A stretch of 64,000 nt of DNA from Argonema galeatum A003/A1 (GCF_023333595.1 NZ_JAIQZM010000012.1:1-64000); one strand, 5' to 3'; positions 53,334 to 63,314 are shown, counted from the first letter of the stretch. Made by a program: numbers and translations. Notes: generated by a model from the letters alone, not told the origin.

Positions 53334-54710
53334 TCACCGGCGATATATCTCAGCCGATATGCCCTGTTTTCGCAAATCCCGAACCTTTTTTTGAGCCTCC
53401 GACTCCAAGGAGAATGAAGCCACTTGGATGCGGTTGCCTTGCGGTAAGCGACGTACATAGGCATCTGATGTCACCTTCCGCACTTGTGCCAGAGAGCTTG
53501 AGCCACTGTACGCCGTCACAACCAAGAATTTATTATCCTTTGCCGGTGCAGGTTTAGCCTTTGCTGGAGGTTGTTTGGTGGCAGCAGCTTGCCCCCGATC
53601 GCTCGCCCCACGCGGTGCCAACCGAGCCGTTCCTTCGATCGGCTTATTCCCCGCAGCTTGCTGCTTAGGAACATTCGGCTGTTTGGTAGTTCCAGCTGGC
53701 GCAGGCTGTATGGCGGGGGACCGATCGCCAATCTGGGGCAACACACCTGATTGAAGTGACGGTGGTAAGAGTGCCGCCGGTAAATCCAGAGGCACTGGAG
53801 AACCCACCGGACGCGGTAACGGCGCTGGGGGATTTACAGGCACTTGAGTACCGATCGTTGGTAAAGGTGGAGCTTTTGGCGTATTTTTACGCTTTAGTGT
53901 ACTTAAACTTCTTAAATTCAGTTCCACAAATTCTTGGTCAGCCAGATTGGGTGAATTGGGAATGGAATTTTCTCCACCTTTATCCTCTCCAACGGCAGGA
54001 GTTTTTTGCGGATTTTTGGCTACCGTCGCCGTCTTAGATGCAAACAGTCGCCCCAGAGGCAGGTGGTTGAGGCTAGACGGATTCATCGCTATATAGCCCA
54101 AAGTCGCACTAGAGAGCAACAACAGCAGCATTGAGCCAATCCCCAAGGGGCTCAGCAGACTGTCCGCAAAACTGCGTTCTGACTGGGCGGCAGCTTTTTC
54201 CTGTCTCAGATCTTTTAGATGTGCTGACTCTAATGGCAGATACTCATTTGGCTGTATCCCAGAAGCAGCCCGGTTCACCAAACCCCCTTCAGATCTAGTC
54301 AAACCAGGGGGATTTTCCAGGTGAGCGATTGGGTTGTCATCAACAGAAAGATCCGGCGTTCCTAAAGCCGCATTTGGGGCTTCCACTTCGCGGTTCTCAG
54401 CCTCACTTTCTCCAAAAGCATTTTTGTTGGTAATAGCTGCTGGTAGGCTCTCTGGCACCGTCACAGCAGCAGTTTGCGGCCTAGTTCTGCCGCCAGTAGC
54501 TCGCACAGAGATCAGATCCAAAGTTTTTGGACTCTGGGGACGCCCAGCAGCACGCGGTGGAATTGTTTTGGCAGGGCGTTGACGCCGATATCGGGCTAAT
54601 TCTTCCTCCAACTGCACATCCAGGCTGCTCAGAACAGCTTGCAGGGCGGGCGAATAAGGCTGGGTTGGGGATGATTGCACTCTTGGCTGGGCGGGGGAAA
54701 GTTGACTCAC
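53334..54710 (-). CDS. SPOR-domain membrane protein
   Basis: The 458-residue protein has a disordered N-terminal half rich in Pro, Ser and Gln, one membrane helix (about 190-212, GIGSMLLLLLSSATLGYIAM), a long Pro-rich linker, and a C-terminal SPOR-like domain (about 393-458: FLVVTAYSGSSSLAQVRKVT, then RIQVASFSLESEAQKKVRDL). SPOR domains bind septal peptidoglycan lacking stem peptides, so a role in cell division or wall remodelling is likely. The linker would cross the periplasm. Confidence 0.82.
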   Translation of the reverse strand: MSQLSPAQPRVQSSPTQPYSPALQAVLSSLDVQLEEELARYRRQRPAKTIPPRAAGRPQSPKTLDLISVRATGGRTRPQTAAVTVPESLPAAITNKNAFGESEAENREVEAPNAALGTPDLSVDDNPIAHLENPPGLTRSEGGLVNRAASGIQPNEYLPLESAHLKDLRQEKAAAQSERSFADSLLSPLGIGSMLLLLLSSATLGYIAMNPSSLNHLPLGRLFASKTATVAKNPQKTPAVGEDKGGENSIPNSPNLADQEFVELNLRSLSTLKRKNTPKAPPLPTIGTQVPVNPPAPLPRPVGSPVPLDLPAALLPPSLQSGVLPQIGDRSPAIQPAPAGTTKQPNVPKQQAAGNKPIEGTARLAPRGASDRGQAAATKQPPAKAKPAPAKDNKFLVVTAYSGSSSLAQVRKVTSDAYVRRLPQGNRIQVASFSLESEAQKKVRDLRKQGISAEIYRR

Positions 54711-55071
54711 GATCGCACTCCTAAGCTAATGCTTGTCAGTGAAAACTAAAAACGAAATAGCTTTAAGAGAAGGTTTGCTTTTTTTTAATTTTTAGCTTGA
54801 ATGTCTGTTAAATCTCTCAGTGACATTTTAGGGGTTTTCCAAAATCAGGTTTAGTCCCCAAAGCAGCAATTTCGACGCCTTTTGAAGTATTGCTCTGAAG
54901 TTATGGAAGCAGAGCTATCCCCAGACTCGATCCCTGTCCCTACAAGGGGGTATGTCCCTCTGACTATGGGTAATCTACCAAAAGAAAGCATTATAGCAAA
55001 GTGTTGAGTGCAACGGAAACTGTATAAACACAGTCCCAGCCTTGCTTTGAGCGTTTAATACTGTCCTAACC

Positions 55072-55103
55072 GATATGTTTGGCTATATATAGCCAAACAT
55101 ATC
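55072..55103. repeat. 32-bp perfect palindrome (GATATGTTTGGCTATA)
   Basis: A self-complementary 16+16 sequence with no loop. The 710-bp gap 54711-55421 otherwise has AT-rich DNA and an ATAGCAAAGTGTTGAGTG-type motif at about 54990, also seen at about 43760. No gene; this part may hold the promoter of the gene at 55422. Confidence 0.8.
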
Positions 55104-55421
55104 ATTATACTCTACCTGGCGATCTGATTTTTTTTAATTCCTCATTTTTGGTTACTATCTAACTTATGTTCCAAGACGGTCAGTTAAGGTTTTCCTTGAT
55201 CCCGATTGAGTTTTTATAGAAATCAGTATAGTTATTTCGCCTTAATGTATCGTTTTCTTAACGTAAATATGAAATAAATATAAAGTTTATTTTTGCTGGG
55301 GATCGCTATAACCCTTACGGTTCATGCGTTATAGCCTTATATAGTGGCTGAGTAATTTGGCATAAATATAAAAGAAGACTCAAAAAACTTATGCACCCAC
55401 CCTAAAAGGTAAAGAGGTTTC

Positions 55422-55721
55422 ATGACGGTAAATCCTGTAGCTTCAGCCTGTTGGTCTTGTCGGTACTACACGCCAGAGGGAAGGCGCGGCGGTAATTGCC
55501 AACAGCTAGGCGTGCCCGTTCGTGGCAGTTGGAAGGCGTGTTCTCTAGCGCTTCCACCATTTGCACCTTCTTGGGAAGGTATCGAAGAGGTACTGATTTG
55601 GCATTATGAAATGCTCATGTTACAGGAAGCGCTGCCATTAGAGGGTTCTGAGCTAGAGGTTTCTGCGCTAGAGAGTGTCTGCACCCCTAAAAAAGCAAAA
55701 GCTGAGGCATTGACCGTATAG
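55422..55721 (+). CDS. Conserved cyanobacterial Cys-motif protein, 99 residues
   Basis: Four cysteines lie in the first 45 residues (CWSCRYYTPEGRRGGNC and KAC), a possible metal or redox site. The rest is acidic and helical. An AGAGGT site precedes ATG. I recognise this as a cyanobacterial type but cannot name a function. No membrane segment. Confidence 0.7.
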   Translation: MTVNPVASACWSCRYYTPEGRRGGNCQQLGVPVRGSWKACSLALPPFAPSWEGIEEVLIWHYEMLMLQEALPLEGSELEVSALESVCTPKKAKAEALTV

Positions 55722-55917
55722 TTGTATAAGGATAAACGCCTTGCGATCGCTATTCGGTACTTCTCAAAAGTGCTTGTTACCAATAACACATTGAGACAAA
55801 CTAATTAATTTCCTTAATTTAGAAAAGGATTTACAGATTTTATTGGTTTAACTGCTCTAAAATCTGAGTAGGAGCGTAGTAAAAACCAACACACAGCAGT
55901 TGGCAGATTCCGAATAC

Positions 55918-58026
55918 TCAATTCAACGATTCCAGGAAAGTGTCCACCTTGCCATCTGGACTCAGAACCACCCGAATTTTGGGACTGCGTTTTCCTTCAA
56001 TCGGAGAGACGAAAGTTTCACCCACCAAAGGCATCTCCGTGCGATCGAGATAAGTTTCTGCCACTTGTCCCAGAGGAATAATCTGGCGAATTGACCCATC
56101 AGGATTAAGCGCCAGACTGTATTCCAGACGTTGTTTCAAGCTTGTCGGGGGTTGCCAGCGATTTTGGAAATAACTTTTCGCTTCAGCTACCTGCGGGATC
56201 GTGTCAAACAGGGAAGTACTGCTGCTGGGGGTAGGCTGTGCGCCGGGAGTACCAGTCCGAGCGGCAACTGGCGGTTTGACATCAGCGCTTTGAGTCGGAG
56301 CTGCCGCAACTGGAGATGACTCCTGAGCGGGAGGTGGTGTAATGGGAGGAAACTCCTGAATAGGAGGCGGTGTAATCGAAGGAAACTCTTGAGTGGGAAG
56401 GGTTGTAATGGGAGGAATCTCCTGGGTGGGAGGCGCTGTAACGCGAGGAATCTCCTGGGTAGGAGGCGCTGTAATTCGAGGGCTTGGCTGGGTAGGAGGC
56501 GCTGTAATTCGAGGGCTTGGCTGAGTGGGAGGCGCTGTAATTCGAGGGCTTGGCTGAGTGGGAGGCGCTGTAATTCGAGGACTTGGCTGAGTGGGAAGCG
56601 CTGTAACTTCAGGAGTCGGTCTTGACTTTGGTACAACCGCAGGAGCAGAAGCAATTCGAGCCGCAGATTGGTTAGGACTCTTAACAGATCTGGGCTCTTG
56701 GCGCTGTGCCGTTGGTGAGGTCGCTGCTTGAGGTGGGGTGGTCGGGTTAGGCTTAATTTGGGGCTGGGTAGGCTCCTGACGCTGTGCTGTTTCTGAGGGA
56801 TTTATCTGAACCAACGTTCGATTATCGGGTGGTTTTTGGGATGCTGTTGGGCCTCCGCTTCCCGGTTGGGGTGCAGCAGAATTAAGGGGCAGTTTGTATT
56901 GCTCTGGTTGGGATGCAGTAGAACTTGGCCCTGGAGGTACTGTGGAAGCTGCTGGCGGCGTCACCCCAAGAGGAGGAGGTACTGTGGAAGCGACTGGCGG
57001 CGTCACCCCAGTACTCGGAGCTAGGCCCGATCCCGGTGGCAGGGTCACGCTGGGGCTGGGAGATAAATTAGATGCCGATGGCGGCAGTGCTGGCAGTGTT
57101 TGCGACGAAGACAGGGGTGGCGTTGGTACTCCCGGTGTTGGCTCTGGTGAGGGAACAGCGGCAATTTGTGGCTGTTCGGTTGGGGTGGGCTCTGGGTTAA
57201 CTGCGGTTGCGGGTATTTCTGGGTTAGAAGTTTTTCGATCGAGCAATTTCACAGCCGCTGTTGCTACGCCCACGGTCACCAGAGCGATCGCAGCTATACT
57301 GGCCCAAAAGGGAGGAGTTTTGCCCAAAGCTGGGCGGTTAAGGGTGGGCAATATCTCCAATTCAGCTGCGTATTCATCTAGCGCAGTCGCCAAGTCAAAT
57401 AATTGCAGCAAACTGAGGTGTATAACTGGCCCTAACTGCTCTGTAGCCAAAGAACCTAAAAACAGGTCGTGAAACAGCAGACCATTTGGTTGCAGGTAAA
57501 TTCCTGTAACTTCATGACGCGAAAAGGGTGTGCCGTTGGCGCTAGTTTCTTTTTCACCAAGTTCTAACTCCGGTGAATCAGTTGCGGCAAAGGATGAGTC
57601 TAAAGGATGAGATGATAATGTTATTGAACCTTCATCACTGCCCGGAGTATGATGTTGCGGTATTTCTAGGGTGGCAGTTGTGTCACCCGAACCGTTAGTC
57701 GATTCTGCATTGGTGTCTGATAGTTCGGATCGATCGTTAGGCGATGATGCCAAGAACGACGCATTTAATCGATCGGGTGACTGTCCGAGAAAGTCCTGCA
57801 CATACCCTTGAACTACTTCGCAGAGCGCTTCTAGTTGCGTTTGGTCCCCACGAACGGTAACTCGTTTTTCCTCTGGCACTCGCGGATCGTCGAAGCTTAG
57901 CACAAACTGTAGCCGCTTCAGTACCGGGCGACCAACCCAGCGGGATAGGGGTGAGCCTTTGGCCACAATTTCCAGCGTGCAGGTGGGTGGAGTATAGCGT
58001 CGCAGAACTGAGGTGGACGAGTACAT
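55918..58026 (-). CDS. DUF4335 membrane protein with long Pro-rich repeats
   Basis: The 702-residue protein starts with the DUF4335 region (about 1-255; SVLRRYTPPTCTLEIVAKGS, then RPVLKRLQFVLSFDDPRVPE), one membrane helix (about 238-260), then a Pro/Ser/Thr/Gln-rich region. An 11-residue unit like ITAPPTQPSPR repeats about eight times (33-bp units at about 56400-56615). A conserved C-terminal domain (about 600-702) follows. The repeats are in phase, so copy number may vary between strains. It is followed upstream by DUF3038, a common cyanobacterial pair. Function unknown. Confidence 0.8.
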   Translation of the reverse strand: MYSSTSVLRRYTPPTCTLEIVAKGSPLSRWVGRPVLKRLQFVLSFDDPRVPEEKRVTVRGDQTQLEALCEVVQGYVQDFLGQSPDRLNASFLASSPNDRSELSDTNAESTNGSGDTTATLEIPQHHTPGSDEGSITLSSHPLDSSFAATDSPELELGEKETSANGTPFSRHEVTGIYLQPNGLLFHDLFLGSLATEQLGPVIHLSLLQLFDLATALDEYAAELEILPTLNRPALGKTPPFWASIAAIALVTVGVATAAVKLLDRKTSNPEIPATAVNPEPTPTEQPQIAAVPSPEPTPGVPTPPLSSSQTLPALPPSASNLSPSPSVTLPPGSGLAPSTGVTPPVASTVPPPLGVTPPAASTVPPGPSSTASQPEQYKLPLNSAAPQPGSGGPTASQKPPDNRTLVQINPSETAQRQEPTQPQIKPNPTTPPQAATSPTAQRQEPRSVKSPNQSAARIASAPAVVPKSRPTPEVTALPTQPSPRITAPPTQPSPRITAPPTQPSPRITAPPTQPSPRITAPPTQEIPRVTAPPTQEIPPITTLPTQEFPSITPPPIQEFPPITPPPAQESSPVAAAPTQSADVKPPVAARTGTPGAQPTPSSSTSLFDTIPQVAEAKSYFQNRWQPPTSLKQRLEYSLALNPDGSIRQIIPLGQVAETYLDRTEMPLVGETFVSPIEGKRSPKIRVVLSPDGKVDTFLESLN

Positions 58027-58150
58027 AGGGCAGAGGGGCGCTTGTGCAGAGGGGCAGAGGAGCTCTTGAGCAGAGGGGCAGAGGGGCAGAGGGGCGCTTG
58101 TGCAGAGGGGAAAAAGAATGATAGGTAATCTTCTGGCCCGAAGGGAGTAA
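58027..58150. repeat. Octamer array plus dispersed repeat, copy 2
   Basis: GCAGAGGGG-type octamers (58027-58115), then AAAAAGAATGATAGGTAATC to GAAGGGAGTAA, the inverted partner of 50998-51050. Confidence 0.75.
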
Positions 58151-58157
58151 TGACTAA

Positions 58158-58748
58158 TTACTTTTTACTTTTTCCGAGCAGTGCTAACCAAAGGCGGCGG
58201 TGACCGCCGGGACTGCTGTAAAACAGTAGATCTATCAACAGTTTGAGAGCGAGGTGAGCTAGAACTTCAGTCGAACAGCTGTCGCCATCCTCCATGCGTT
58301 CTTGGTAGGTGTTGCTAAAGGTATCGATATAATCTCCCAGCAGAGCGGCTTGATGCGGTTTTTGGTTTTGCTCGGTTAGCTGTTCTAGGAGGGCGACGGC
58401 GCGACGGATTAACTCTTGGTGCTGTTTCGTCAAGTGGCAGATAATGAGAACTAGCGATCGCGCTTCTTCTACATCCAGCTTTTTACGCCCTCCCTGTCCT
58501 TTACGTAAGGGACTGGACTGGCGGAGACGCCACAAGGAAACCCGGTCAGCAACTATTGACTCCAAACCCAGATGGGCGGCGGCGGCGAGGATCGCTTCCG
58601 AACCAATTCCCGCTAATGCTTCTAAAGCTAGCAAAACTAAATCCAGCTGGGCTTTGATGTTGTCCAACTGCACTGGGTCTGGCGAGGTATTTAGGGTTAA
58701 ATCCTCCCAGTTGGCCGTTGGTTTGGGCGACGATGCTTTCGAGCGCAT
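58158..58748 (-). CDS. DUF3038 protein
   Basis: The 196-residue soluble, mostly helical protein (DNIKAQLDLVLLALEALAGI, then LVLIICHLTKQHQELIRRAV) matches the cyanobacterial DUF3038 family. It lies 131 bp before DUF4335 on the same strand. In cyanobacteria the two are often neighbours and perhaps work together. Molecular function is unknown. The gap 58749-59124 holds a repeat copy (58904-58950) and no gene. Confidence 0.8.
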   Translation of the reverse strand: MRSKASSPKPTANWEDLTLNTSPDPVQLDNIKAQLDLVLLALEALAGIGSEAILAAAAHLGLESIVADRVSLWRLRQSSPLRKGQGGRKKLDVEEARSLVLIICHLTKQHQELIRRAVALLEQLTEQNQKPHQAALLGDYIDTFSNTYQERMEDGDSCSTEVLAHLALKLLIDLLFYSSPGGHRRLWLALLGKSKK

Positions 58749-58903
58749 ACCTTCAGAATAAAATAGAAGACAGCCGATCGTCTGTCAGTTACAAGTTCTG
58801 AAACAGGAGATCCCCAAATTTGGGTGATTTTCCACCATAATTAAGTGCAGAATACTCTATTTATTACTTTCCCGCTGAAAGAATATCTGTAAGACAGCAG
58901 AGG

Positions 58904-58950
58904 AGCAGAGAAATAAAAATGTGATTTTTTGAACAAAAGCATAACAACTC
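58904..58950. repeat. Dispersed repeat shared with the 5' end of the Dus gene
   Basis: ATGTGATTTTTTGAACAAAA and flanks match 37450-37500 in inverted orientation, including GTTGTTATGC. Confidence 0.75.
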
Positions 58951-59124
58951 CGAAAGCGCCAGAAGCTCTAACTATACCGAAGGTTAGTTAGAGTAGTTCA
59001 CATCAATTTATAGACATTCAGCGATCGTTTGGATACTGTCCCTTTCGCCTTAAAATCTTAAAATACTGTAAACCATTCTTCCTCCCGCGTCCTCAAGACC
59101 TTAATTCACCTCCACAAAATCATT

Positions 59125-60714
59125 ATGGCTATTGGCTATCTCGCTCTTGTACTTCATGCCCACCTGCCCTTCGTCCGACATCCCGAAAGTGACTATGTGC
59201 TGGAAGAAGAGTGGCTTTATGAAGCCATTACCGAAACCTACATCCCCTTGCTGCGGATGTTCGAGGCATTAAAGCGAGACGGCATTGAATTCAAAATAAC
59301 GATGAGCCTGACACCGCCCTTGGTGTCAATGCTGCGCGACCCGCTGTTGCAAGAGCGCTACGATAAGCACTTGGCCAAACTGGAAGATCTGACCCAACTC
59401 GAAATTGGGCATAATCACCATAACGGTCATCTGCGCTACCTATCTGAATATTACGCCAAAGAATTTTACGAGACTCGCCAGTTTTGGCAGCAATATAACG
59501 GCGATTTAATCGCCGCTTTCAAGCAATACCAGGATAGCAATAACCTGGAAATCATCACCTGCGGCGCTACCCACGGGTATTTGCCACTAATGAAAATGTA
59601 CCCGCAGGCAGTATGGGCGCAAATCCGGGTGGCTTGCGAACACTACGAGGAAAACTTTGGACGCCCTCCCAAGGGGATTTGGTTGCCGGAGTGTGCTTAC
59701 TATAACGGATTAGAACAGATGCTGGCGGATGCAGGTCTGCGCTATTTCCTCATCGACGGTCACGCGATTCTTTATGGTAGCCCCCGTCCCCGTTTTGGGA
59801 CTTATACACCTGTCTTTACAGAGTCAGGCATTGCGGCTTTTGGTCGGGATCACGAATCGGCGCATCAAGTTTGGTCTTCTCAACTGGGATACCCCGGTGA
59901 CCCTGAATATCGGGAATTTTATAAGGACTTGGGCTGGGAAGCGGAATACGAATATATTAAGCCTTACATCATGCCCAACGGTCAGCGGAAAAATATTGGC
60001 ATCAAGTACCACAAGATCACTGGTCGGGGTTTGGGTTTGGGGGATAAAACTCTCTATGACCCTTACTGGGCGAGGCAAAAGGCGACAGAACACGCGGGCA
60101 ACTTTATGTATAACCGGGCGCAGCAAGTCGAGCATCTCTACAATGTTATGCAGCGGCCTCCAATTATTGTCTCGCCTTATGATGCGGAGCTGTTCGGTCA
60201 CTGGTGGTATGAAGGGCCTTGGTTCTTGGAGTACCTGTTCCGCAAGACTTGGCACGACCAAAAGACTTATGCTATGACTCACTTGGCAGACTATCTGCGG
60301 ATGCACAGCAGGCATCAAGTCATGCGTCTTGCACAGTCTAGTTGGGGTTTCAAGGGGTTTCACGAGTATTGGCTCAACGATACGAATTCCTGGATTTATC
60401 CCTACCTGCACAAAGCGGCGGAGCGGATGATTGAGTTAGGGCTTAAGGAACCAGCTGATGAATTGGAGTGGCGTGCGCTTAACCAGGCGGCGCGAGAATT
60501 GCTCCTGGCCCAGTCTTCTGATTGGGCGTTTATTATGCGGACTGGGACGATGGTGCCTTACGCGGTACGACGGACGCGATCGCACCTGATGCGCTTTAAT
60601 AAACTCTACGATGATATTAACGCGGGCAAAATCGACAGCGGTTGGCTGGAAAAAGTTGAGACAATTGACAATATCTTCCCCAACATTAACTACCGCGTTT
60701 ATCGCCCTTTGTGA
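59125..60714 (+). CDS. GH57 1,4-alpha-glucan branching enzyme
   Basis: GH57 branching enzymes make alpha-1,6 branches in glycogen. The 529-residue protein begins LALVLHAHLPFVRHPE (conserved His pair), has the nucleophile Glu in WLPECAYY and the acid/base Asp in SPYDAELFGHWWYEG, and ends with the helical C-terminal region (about 400-529). The length matches the branching type rather than the larger amylase type. Soluble; no signal. Single gene, in addition to any GH13 GlgB elsewhere. Confidence 0.9.
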   Translation: MAIGYLALVLHAHLPFVRHPESDYVLEEEWLYEAITETYIPLLRMFEALKRDGIEFKITMSLTPPLVSMLRDPLLQERYDKHLAKLEDLTQLEIGHNHHNGHLRYLSEYYAKEFYETRQFWQQYNGDLIAAFKQYQDSNNLEIITCGATHGYLPLMKMYPQAVWAQIRVACEHYEENFGRPPKGIWLPECAYYNGLEQMLADAGLRYFLIDGHAILYGSPRPRFGTYTPVFTESGIAAFGRDHESAHQVWSSQLGYPGDPEYREFYKDLGWEAEYEYIKPYIMPNGQRKNIGIKYHKITGRGLGLGDKTLYDPYWARQKATEHAGNFMYNRAQQVEHLYNVMQRPPIIVSPYDAELFGHWWYEGPWFLEYLFRKTWHDQKTYAMTHLADYLRMHSRHQVMRLAQSSWGFKGFHEYWLNDTNSWIYPYLHKAAERMIELGLKEPADELEWRALNQAARELLLAQSSDWAFIMRTGTMVPYAVRRTRSHLMRFNKLYDDINAGKIDSGWLEKVETIDNIFPNINYRVYRPL

Positions 60715-60811
60715 TATAGCTAGGGACTAGGGACACTTGGACTGGGGACTAGGGGAAGAAGGGGCTAGAATCCGCCACCGTTTCAGGAATTAAAAACGTC
60801 CTAACTGACTC

Positions 60812-60930
60812 ATACCAAATCCGGGTTTGTTACCCCATGAGAATTTTTGGCATACACATTGTAGAGACGTTTCATGAAACGTCTCTACAGCCTATATACA
60901 TAAAAGGGGTAATCGTTGCGGATTTAGTAT
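60812..60930. repeat. ATACCAAATCCGGG element carrying a palindrome inside
   Basis: Arms ATACCAAATCCGGG and (diverged) CGGATTTAGTAT; the GTAGAGACGTTTCAT palindrome (60861-60888) is its core. Same outer family as 19045-19195. It fills the gap 60715-61010. Confidence 0.7.
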
Positions 60931-61010
60931 CAGATCGTAAAAAATAACAAGGACAGGCAAGATGCCTGTCCCAAAAGAGATTATTCTAGCGATCGCGTGT
61001 CAAGTCAGAC

Positions 61011-62000
61011 CTAGAAATTCATCTCGGCGGCTTGCACTTTTTCGACTTGTTTCTTCTTGAGTACAAGCAGAACTTGCGAAAGCATGATACCCGTGAAGAA
61101 TATCATCAGCCATTTGATCCGTGCGGCGCTCTGGAGGACGATTTCGGTGTCAGCTTGACCAAATCCGCCCACATTGGGGTTAATCGTCAAGGCGTCGCCA
61201 GCTTTCACAGCGTCTCCTTGGGAGACAATCAATTCTGGCCCGGCGAGAATAGTATCGACAACTGTTTCGCCAGCATCGGTTGTAATGCTTACTTGGTAGC
61301 CGCCGTCTTCACCTTTGGCAATCTGAGAAATAGTTCCGGTGGCGGAAGCGTTATAGATATTATTGTTGGTTCTGTCGCCGGTGGGGTAAATTTGACCGCG
61401 ACCCCGGTTGCCGCCTACGTGAACGGCGTACTTGCCATAGCGGATGTTTTTGTCAGTTTCGGGATTGGGTGAAAGAACTGGGAAGACGATTTCCTGATAT
61501 TGATCGCCTGGTATAGGCCCGATGATGACTACGTTATCCTCTCCTTCTTTGTAGGTTTGGAAATAGAGTCCCTCGATTTTTTCTTTCATTTCCTCTGGAA
61601 TGCGGTCTTCCGGGGCAATCTTGAAGCCTTGGGGCAACATCAGGACGGCACCGACGTTTAAGCCACCTTTGGAACCATCGCCGAGTACTTGTTGACTGCT
61701 GCTGTCGTAGGGAATTTTCACTACGGCTTCAAACACTGTGTCGGGGAGGACGGATTGGGGTACTTCAACTTCGGTTGGTTTGGCTGCTAGGTGACAGTTA
61801 GCGCAAACAATCCGCCCTGTGGCTTCGCGGGGCGTTTCGGGGGCGGTTGCCTGGGCCCAGAAGGGGTAGGCGGCAGCCGATTGGGGAAGTGCTAAATCGC
61901 TGGCGAAGAAGAGGGCAAATGTGGCGATCGCGAGCAGTGCTATTTTGGTAACCGCCCACTTACTGCCAAAGCGTATCGCCCTTAAACAAACTTTTTTCAT
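61011..62000 (-). CDS. petA: Cytochrome f
   Basis: Cytochrome f is the c-type heme subunit of cytochrome b6f, facing the thylakoid lumen. The 329-residue precursor has a long signal sequence ending near [10 protein letters not shown], where the mature Tyr (heme axial ligand) begins. Heme is attached at CANCH, with further motifs [20 protein letters not shown] and [11 protein letters not shown]. One membrane helix near the C-terminus (about 297-315) ends it. petC lies upstream on the same strand, but 548 bp away with an inserted element between, unlike the usual short petCA gap. Confidence 0.97.
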   Translation of the reverse strand: MKKVCLRAIRFGSKWAVTKIALLAIATFALFFASDLALPQSAAAYPFWAQATAPETPREATGRIVCANCHLAAKPTEVEVPQSVLPDTVFEAVVKIPYDSSSQQVLGDGSKGGLNVGAVLMLPQGFKIAPEDRIPEEMKEKIEGLYFQTYKEGEDNVVIIGPIPGDQYQEIVFPVLSPNPETDKNIRYGKYAVHVGGNRGRGQIYPTGDRTNNNIYNASATGTISQIAKGEDGGYQVSITTDAGETVVDTILAGPELIVSQGDAVKAGDALTINPNVGGFGQADTEIVLQSAARIKWLMIFFTGIMLSQVLLVLKKKQVEKVQAAEMNF

Positions 62001-62023
62001 AAAAAAACTCGGTAAGCGGGAAA

Positions 62024-62428
62024 CTCAGTCCCTAAAGGGCTGAGAGGAAAGCGACTCGTGCGGTTTTAACCGCCGTGAATATTTTGTGACCATTACCGCC
62101 TTGGGATTGCAAGGGCTCGGTGTACTTTTGTGTTGCACTTTCAACGGGACAATTACCATCTCAAGCTTCGCAATCATGTACGCATAACGGCTTGCTCCGA
62201 AGAGCCTCCCTTTCGGGGTAATGTTAGCTTCGCCAAGGTTTTAAGAGCTTTTTAGACTTGCAGCACTGTCTCAGTGACCTTAAAACTGTTTAACTGCAAA
62301 TGACAGAGCCGGGAACTAGCTTCGCATGACCGGGTGTCGTGACTCAAAAAACGTAGTCAGTTAAGACTTAGGCTGGTCAGTATGGCTGACTCGATTACTC
62401 TTGCAAGCCCAGTCCCTTTAGGGCTGGG
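62024..62428 (-). mobile_element. OMEGA/HEARO-like structured element between petC and petA
   Basis: Hairpin CTCAGTCCCTAAAGGGCTGAG-like (62024-62044) at one end matches CCCAGTCCCTTTAGGGCTGGG-like (62408-62428) at the other. Between lie several stems (GCGGTTTTAACCGC at about 62059; CCGAAGAGCC/GGGAGGCTCTTCGG at about 62200). There is no ORF. Terminal hairpins with a dense RNA-like fold and no gene fit a non-autonomous IS200/IS605 or IscB omegaRNA (HEARO) element. The family call is tentative. It ends 23 bp before the petA start. Confidence 0.5.
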
Positions 62429-62522
62429 TTACTGACCTCTAATTACAACGATTCCGTGACCAACCAAGGTCAAATCAATCGGTATCAGCTTTCAATCAAA
62501 CTGAGGAATGAGTAACTAAATA

Positions 62523-62546
62523 ACTCAGCACTCAGCACTCAGCACT
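62523..62546. repeat. ACTCAGC heptamers, three copies
   Basis: Three tandem 7-bp units end two bases before the petC stop codon. Confidence 0.8.
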
Positions 62547-62548
62547 AT

Positions 62549-63088
62549 TTATTTCCACCAGGGTGCAACGCCAGTGCGGAAGTCTGTTTCAGTCCAAGAC
62601 GTAAAGGTAATCTTGTCGTCTGCCACAGCGGCGTGTGCTAGTGCCAGGGAGAGGGGTGCTGGTCCCCGCACTACTTTGCCCGTTTTGTCGTACTGAGAAC
62701 CGTGACAGGGGCATTTAAACTTGTTTTCAGCGACGTTCCAAGGTACGACACAGCCTAAGTGGGTGCAGATAGCGTTGATACCGTAATCTGCAATGGCTTT
62801 GTTATCGTCTACCACAATGTAGGTGGGGTCACCTTTGAGTCCTTGGGCGAGGCTGCGATCGCCTGCGCTGTGAGTGGTCAGATATTCGCTCACAATGATG
62901 TCGTTACCCAGTGCGTCTTTGGCGATGACTCCACCACCAGTACCACCAGCAGATGGGGGGATAAAGTATTTGACGACGGGATATAGTGCCCCCAGTGCCG
63001 TTCCCGTGATTGTGCCAAAAGTTAGCAAATTCATAAACTGACGACGCCCCATATCGGGAACGTCTGCCGATCCTGAAACTTGAGCCAT
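62549..63088 (-). CDS. petC: Cytochrome b6f Rieske iron-sulfur protein
   Basis: The Rieske protein passes electrons from plastoquinol to cytochrome f. The 179-residue protein has one N-terminal membrane helix (about 20-42), the 2Fe-2S ligands CTHLGC and CPCHG, and the typical tail. I chose ATG 63088 ([20 protein letters not shown]), the family start, over one ten codons upstream. It precedes petA on the same strand. Confidence 0.97.
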   Translation of the reverse strand: MAQVSGSADVPDMGRRQFMNLLTFGTITGTALGALYPVVKYFIPPSAGGTGGGVIAKDALGNDIIVSEYLTTHSAGDRSLAQGLKGDPTYIVVDDNKAIADYGINAICTHLGCVVPWNVAENKFKCPCHGSQYDKTGKVVRGPAPLSLALAHAAVADDKITFTSWTETDFRTGVAPWWK

Positions 63089-63285
63089 AAAATATGCTTG
63101 TGTGTGTATCTTTGTCAAGATTCTGAGTGAAAACTCAGATTTTTCTCACCATGCTTTGTGAACCTGCAATCCGCCGCTACACGGCAAAGTCTCCAAAATG
63201 TTTTGAGAAACTGATGTACAACTTTCACAGGGGTATTATTACATTTTTTGACCCCCGTCTCATAATGAGAATTTAGGTATTTCAA

Positions 63286-63314
63286 TCCAAAATCCAAAAT
63301 CCAAAATCCAAAAT
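63286..63314. repeat. AATCCAA heptamers
   Basis: Four or so 7-bp units directly before the DUF3067 gene. The gap 63089-63317 is the shared control region between divergent petC and DUF3067. Confidence 0.75.

Noticed and set aside
56894..57472. 192-residue Gly/Val-rich plus-strand frame
   Set aside because: Antisense to the Pro-rich region of the DUF4335 protein.
62190..62240. Group II intron domain V in the petC-petA gap
   Set aside because: The stem near CCGAAGAGCC does not show the conserved domain V pattern, and no intron boundaries or reverse transcriptase are present.
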